Assembly: GCA_011800155.1 (NCBI GenBank)
Contig: CM022378.1
Location: forward strand, 434,001 to 498,000
Direction: 5' to 3'
Origin: Flammulina velutipes
Taxonomy: Eukaryota > Basidiomycota > Agaricomycetes > Agaricales > Physalacriaceae
DNA: 64,000 bases
Part shown: one piece after another, positions 59,746 to 64,000 of the stretch
Layout: the number at the start of each line of letters is the position of its first letter
Position numbering within the stretch: position 1 is the stretch's first letter
Notes under the pieces: generated by a model
What the model saw: only the letters and a program-made list of their open reading frames with translations
Database searches by the model: none
Told to the model about the DNA's origin: nothing
Program-made: the position numbers and the translations under genes

Positions 59746-62700
59746 CTAGTCAATGATGACAGTGTCCACAGCCCTTGCCTTTGCCTTGCCCTTCTTCACC
59801 TTCGACGAATCACCCTCAGCAGAGTCGATACGGGTTGCCTTGTCGTTGAAAATCTTGACAAGGTCCTCTACAGGAACAAGCCCGGCCTTGAACCAATTCC
59901 CAAGGATGACAGACGCACGGACAGACGCGTCTGACAGACTATTGCGATGCTTCGTTAACGTCAGCCCAGCATGTGAAAACATGCGCTCGACATCTGCGGA
60001 GGTTGCTAAATAACAGATCAGTAAGTCATCGAGGAAAGAAATATTGATATAACATACCCGGACAGCTAATAAAATCAATAGCCATTTGTGCAAGGGCACC
60101 TTGCGCGGTGACAGGCTTGCCAACGACATCGAGCTGAGCATTCCAGTAGGCCAAAGGATCCTCAATATTGTTGATGGGCGGACTGGACAAGTACAGAGCG
60201 AGCGGATCTTCAGACGTCGCCAGTCCGAACTGGCCTGCTGCGGCGAATGGATTTGTCCTCTAGCGCATGAATAGGTAAGTAACGAGACAAGAAACAAACA
60301 TTTATGATTAACACACACCTTCTCTGACGGTACAGCAGGTGGCGGAGCAAGCTTTGGCTTGTAGTGCAATTCCCACTCCGTCGTTACCAAGCTGATTGCA
60401 TCCTCGATCCAAGAAGTCTCCCAATCACGGGAACGGAAATAGGCTGTCTTGAAGCGAGGGTGGAGGACCATAGCAATGCGATACATAGCGATGTCGTCCG
60501 TCTTGTTATAGTATTTGAGAATGACGGTCCGTGCCCTAGCTGCGGCAGCACGAATGATAGGTTGAACATCGCCTCGTTGAATAAAATCTTCCAGCTGGTC
60601 TACGAGCATGTCCATAACGGGGATGACCTCGTGAAGGAGAGGCACAGCAGAGCGACACATGTGCTTTGAGGCCTGAACGAAGAGCTAATAAAAATGAGAT
60701 AAATTTTGGAACATTTAAATAGATACACTACGTACACACAAGAGCTCCTCAAACTGCAGGACAATCCTCCACTCGGTATTGGAAAGTGCGAAACGTTGGA
60801 GTTTCCGACCGCGCGTCTTATTGACGGAGGGCTCTCTGACTAGGTGGTCCAGGGCGGGACGAAGTAGCAGAGCACGAGCCAGCACAGGATGAAGCGAGTT
60901 CCACCGTGTCGCAACAGCACGAATCATCTTACGTGGGGCAATATCGACGGCCTCACAAGAACGTACAAGTTCTTGTTGAAGGACTTCGCTGTTGAAGATG
61001 CGACGCCCGACCTTCATGATCTATGATTCTAACGTTAAAATTGATACTACAAACATGAACGCACGAGCAACTCACCTTGACAATAGCAGAGTGACCGATT
61101 TTGATATCGGTTGGAGTCAAGATCTTTACTTCATCAAGAAGAAGAGCAAGAGCTTCCGCTTCTTCCTCCTCGGACTGCTCTCGACGAGTGTTGACACCTT
61201 GAAGGACGTCTAGCTCCTCGTCATCTTGGTCATCGTCCGAGTCGTCCTCCAAAGGGTTGCCTTCTTCGTCAGCGTCGTCGTCTTCTCGGTAGTCCTCCAA
61301 GCCTGCTGTCGCCAACTTCTTCCCAACTAGCTGAGTACACGCAGCCTGAGTGAACATTAGAACGATTCATTAACAGGAAAATGGGGACGTACCCGACAGG
61401 ATAGATCGATCTGGTGCCCAAAACATCCAACATAGGTATCTTTGCCGGCAAGACTCTCGCTGGGGCTGAGCTTGTCGAAATGGGCACAGAAGGCGGGGTT
61501 GACGGCAGCGTTATCGCCAATGAGACCCAGCATCTTCAAAAGGATCTCGTAGGAATCGGCCGACTTGACGGAGAGCTTGGCCAAGTACGCCGACGTGTGG
61601 GATTCCTTTAACCTGAAAGTCATGAATTGAGACGAAGATATTGGACTCATTGAGTAACGTACGGAATCATATCTAAATAAATGGTATGCATCTTGCCCTC
61701 GTGATAGAACACGGCGAGCAGCCCCTCGCATGCCTTCTTGTTATTTGAAGCCCACTCATCAAAGACGAGATGAATTTTGCTTCGAACGCTCTAGCGACTG
61801 GTCAGTCAAGTTTCGAAACAGTTTCATTCTTTAACTTACCTTCAAAACAGTAGTGACATGAGCTTTCGTCCGCTCAAAGACCTCTTTGACATCGGAGGAA
61901 AGCGTATTGGCAGAAGTAGGCTTGGCCCCAGCATGGAACATGTAGAAAATCTCTCGAACGGGGCCGTCCTCGATGAGCTTGAATGGTCGGTGGTGTACGG
62001 TGACTTCCTTGACCATAAGGACGCGCAAACGACCAGTACTGTAGGTCGAACCATGCGCAAATTGGTCAATCTTGCCAGACGAGTCTGCCTTCTTGGCGCA
62101 GACATCAATATGGCGACCCAGGTTGGTCGTTGAAGAGTCATTGCCAGTACGGCGCAGAACCTGATGGCACCTTTAGGTTCATTAGCTACAGTCCGACGTA
62201 CAAAAGGTAGTGAAACTAACGTGAGGCACTTGAATGCGTACTTCCAGTCGCCGTCCATTTTGACGACTTTGGGCTTGGCGAAGAACTCGTACTTGCCAGA
62301 GGTCCACTTCAATGCTCTGCGCTCTGTAAAGAATATAAGAAACCATGCAATGAAGAAAAAAGAAGGGCATACCAAGTTTTGCCTTCATCTGCGCATCGTC
62401 CTCGTCGCCGATAACCACCACATCATCGTCCTCATCCTCATCTACCTCGTTGTCAGAGTTCTCCGCATCGTCCGAGTCGTCGTCGTCGTCGACATCCTTG
62501 AGCGGGGGCATATCAGAGAAGGAATTGTCGGAGTCCTCGTCTGGCATATCAGACCGAATACGTTTGGCCTTCGAAGAGGTCTGGGTAACGGTGTCTGAAC
62601 GGTTGCGCTTGGACCGGGTGCTGGCATTGCTGGAGGCACTGCTGGCGTTGCTGGCGAGGGAAGCGAGGGAAGCAGAAGATGACGAGCGCGACAGGCGTTC

Positions 62701-62766
62701 AGACCTGGAGATCGAACGTTTGCCTCCTCGCTTGGTAGCTTGGATGGCGTTGGCGGGAGCAGGCAT
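59746..62766 (-). CDS. hAT superfamily transposase with BED zinc finger
   Basis: Ten exons on the minus strand: 62766-62373, 62323-62221, 62170-61840, 61790-61663, 61612-61393, 61345-61076, 61020-60736, 60684-60319, 60259-60058 and 60005-59746. The total is 2559 nt (852 aa), all phases consistent. The N-terminus is Ser/basic and then very acidic. A BED-type finger follows (C164, C167, H186, C190 in KCLTCHQV...GRHIDVC). The RNase H-like core shows D287 in IHLVFDEWAS and D352 in GLIGDNAAVN, and E773 lies in TSADVERMFS, the start of the C-terminal dimerisation region (LTKHRNSLSDASVRASVILGNW). In the family these acidic residues cut the element ends. No stop or frameshift was seen. Terminal repeats were not located, so it may be a live element or a retained single gene. 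Confidence 0.9.
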
Positions 62767-63700
62767 TGTAAAAAATTCGAAAAAAGCGGTAGAAGCGATA
62801 GAAAAAGCTAGCAGTCGAGTTGGAGTTGCTGGAGAAGCAGCGCTCTCCTCTAGAGCTTTTATACGGGTCAGATAGGCATTTTTACTCGTTGATAAAAATG
62901 GGCATACCTTGTCAATATTGCCAGCATTTTCTTGAAGGAGATGGAGGGGTGTACGGCGTTCCGTGCTCCTCGCTTATCGTCCAACGAAAAGAGGGATAGC
63001 TATCGCAAAATCAATGAAAGAGATAATCGTGCAGAGAAATGGCGAGCTCACCGTCTGGCCATATGTTGCGTCTTGGGTTAGATCTGATAACAAAGCTGGA
63101 TTAGGAGAAAATGAACCAGACAAGGTGCTCAACGTACCTCTTGACCAGACATATACTAAAACGTTCAACGCTGACCATGCAGTGAACGAGTCGATAATCA
63201 ATGCCCAGGAAAACTGCACTACAACGGGACTCCGAAATCCAGCGAGACGAGTCTCCTGGCTCCTCCTACAGCCTAGCTGGAGTATTCCCATGACCTCTCC
63301 AAAAGTTCCTGGCCGGCGGTGGCATTTCGCGTGCCAAAATCCGAGCTCGACAGTGCCAAACAGTGAGATAAAACTCTGCTGCTAGGCCTGGAGACATCCT
63401 CTGCACATCAAGATAAAACTCGACGGCGGTTGGTTTGAGGATATGCAGTTGCGTCGAGGTAAAACTCGGCGCAATGCAGCGACGACGACGACGGTGGTGG
63501 TAAGTCCATACTGGGTTTGTTTGGTCAGTATTTGGCAAAGCCTTCGATAAGCGCCTAGCACGCGCTTATCACAGGCCATCTCTACTACCACCGTCGTCTC
63601 CTCAATTGCCTACGCGCCGTACGCCTGAGTTCTATCTCGGCGTTATTCTCATTTGCTGTCCAGAGCTCCTGATTTTTATATCGGAACTCCAGCATTTTGC
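62767..63700. other. Region right of hAT gene, no recognised gene
   Basis: Begins with the 5' region of the hAT gene. Three short repeats of (g)ataaaactc or gtaaaactcgg lie at about 63366-63470, and an inverted pair gacgacgacggtggtgg / accaccgtcgtc lies near 63485 and 63590. A 140-codon plus frame at 62963-63385 has no motif. No supported gene. Confidence 0.35.
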
Positions 63701-63765
63701 GCCATTCGTCTTTTACGACGTTTGGTTCCATAATCCCCCCGCACGATACTGGTATTTTTCAGAGT

Positions 63766-64000
63766 ATGTATTCACTCTTCTACTACTGGAACTAATACTA
63801 ACCCTTCCTAGTGCTCAAATCATACGATGGCAAGGTTGGGCGTCGCTTCCCTGCAGCAGACGCGTTTATTACATCCCCCAACATGGACAACATTCCAAAC
63901 CCGCTCTTTGGAGAGCGCTCTATCAGCATGTTACGCGACTTCCATTTCGGCCAGGACGATCCTCTATTCCACCCTCAGCCCTTCAACACGCGCACACCCC
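63766..64000 (+). CDS. 5' part of a gene running off the window
   Basis: An intron with good borders (gtatgt at 63763 to cctag at 63811) can be read so that the junction creates ATG. The following frame, MLKSYDGKVGRRFPAADAFI onward, stays open to the window edge and includes NIPNPLFGERSISMLRDFHF, which looks like real protein. The family is not recognised. A second frame is also open to the end, so the reading is tentative. Confidence 0.4.

Overview
The window looks like nuclear DNA of a filamentous basidiomycete, most likely an Agaricomycete. The evidence is short introns of about 46-59 nt with GT...AG borders in every gene, NACHT-WD40 STAND receptors of the type abundant in mushroom-forming fungi, and a PIF/Harbinger element with a SANT-like partner carrying the TGGGDGD signature. 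No species is claimed.

The core is an array of about 20-kb modules. Each carries one NACHT-WD40 gene on the minus strand: NLR1 (9445-14590), NLR2 (29127-34534) and NLR3 (52683-56845). Their starts lie 19,944 and 22,311 bp apart. After splicing by eye, all three read open from start to stop (1591, 1664 and 1296 aa). NLR1 and NLR2 are followed rightwards by broken plus-strand copies of what I read as an HNH-nuclease-like gene (two after NLR1, three after NLR2). Long stretches of decayed plus-strand exon/intron units, of no family I recognise, then lead up to the next receptor gene. NLR3 lacks this sequel, so the array seems to end near 57 kb.

Mobile elements have entered this repeat landscape. 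There is a complete two-gene PIF/Harbinger element (1497-4898) with perfect 57-bp inverted repeats. There is also a 2.8-kb fold-back element (6342-9143) with a 7-bp target duplication, whose empty site is visible in the third module. On the right is an intact ten-exon hAT transposase gene (59746-62766). A 1.38-kb tract (18563-19944 and 39312-40693) is almost identical between two otherwise diverged modules, which suggests recent gene conversion. A probable intron-containing tRNA-Thr lies at 36906-36986.

Right of the receptor array are an intact three-exon gene of unknown function (57992-58745), the hAT gene and a gene fragment running off the window edge. The receptors probably act as cytosolic non-self sensors: the WD40 repeats detect a ligand, the NACHT ATPase drives oligomerisation, and a short variable N-terminal region may signal. 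The repeated, self-similar layout fits a receptor cluster that diversifies by duplication, repeat shuffling and gene conversion.
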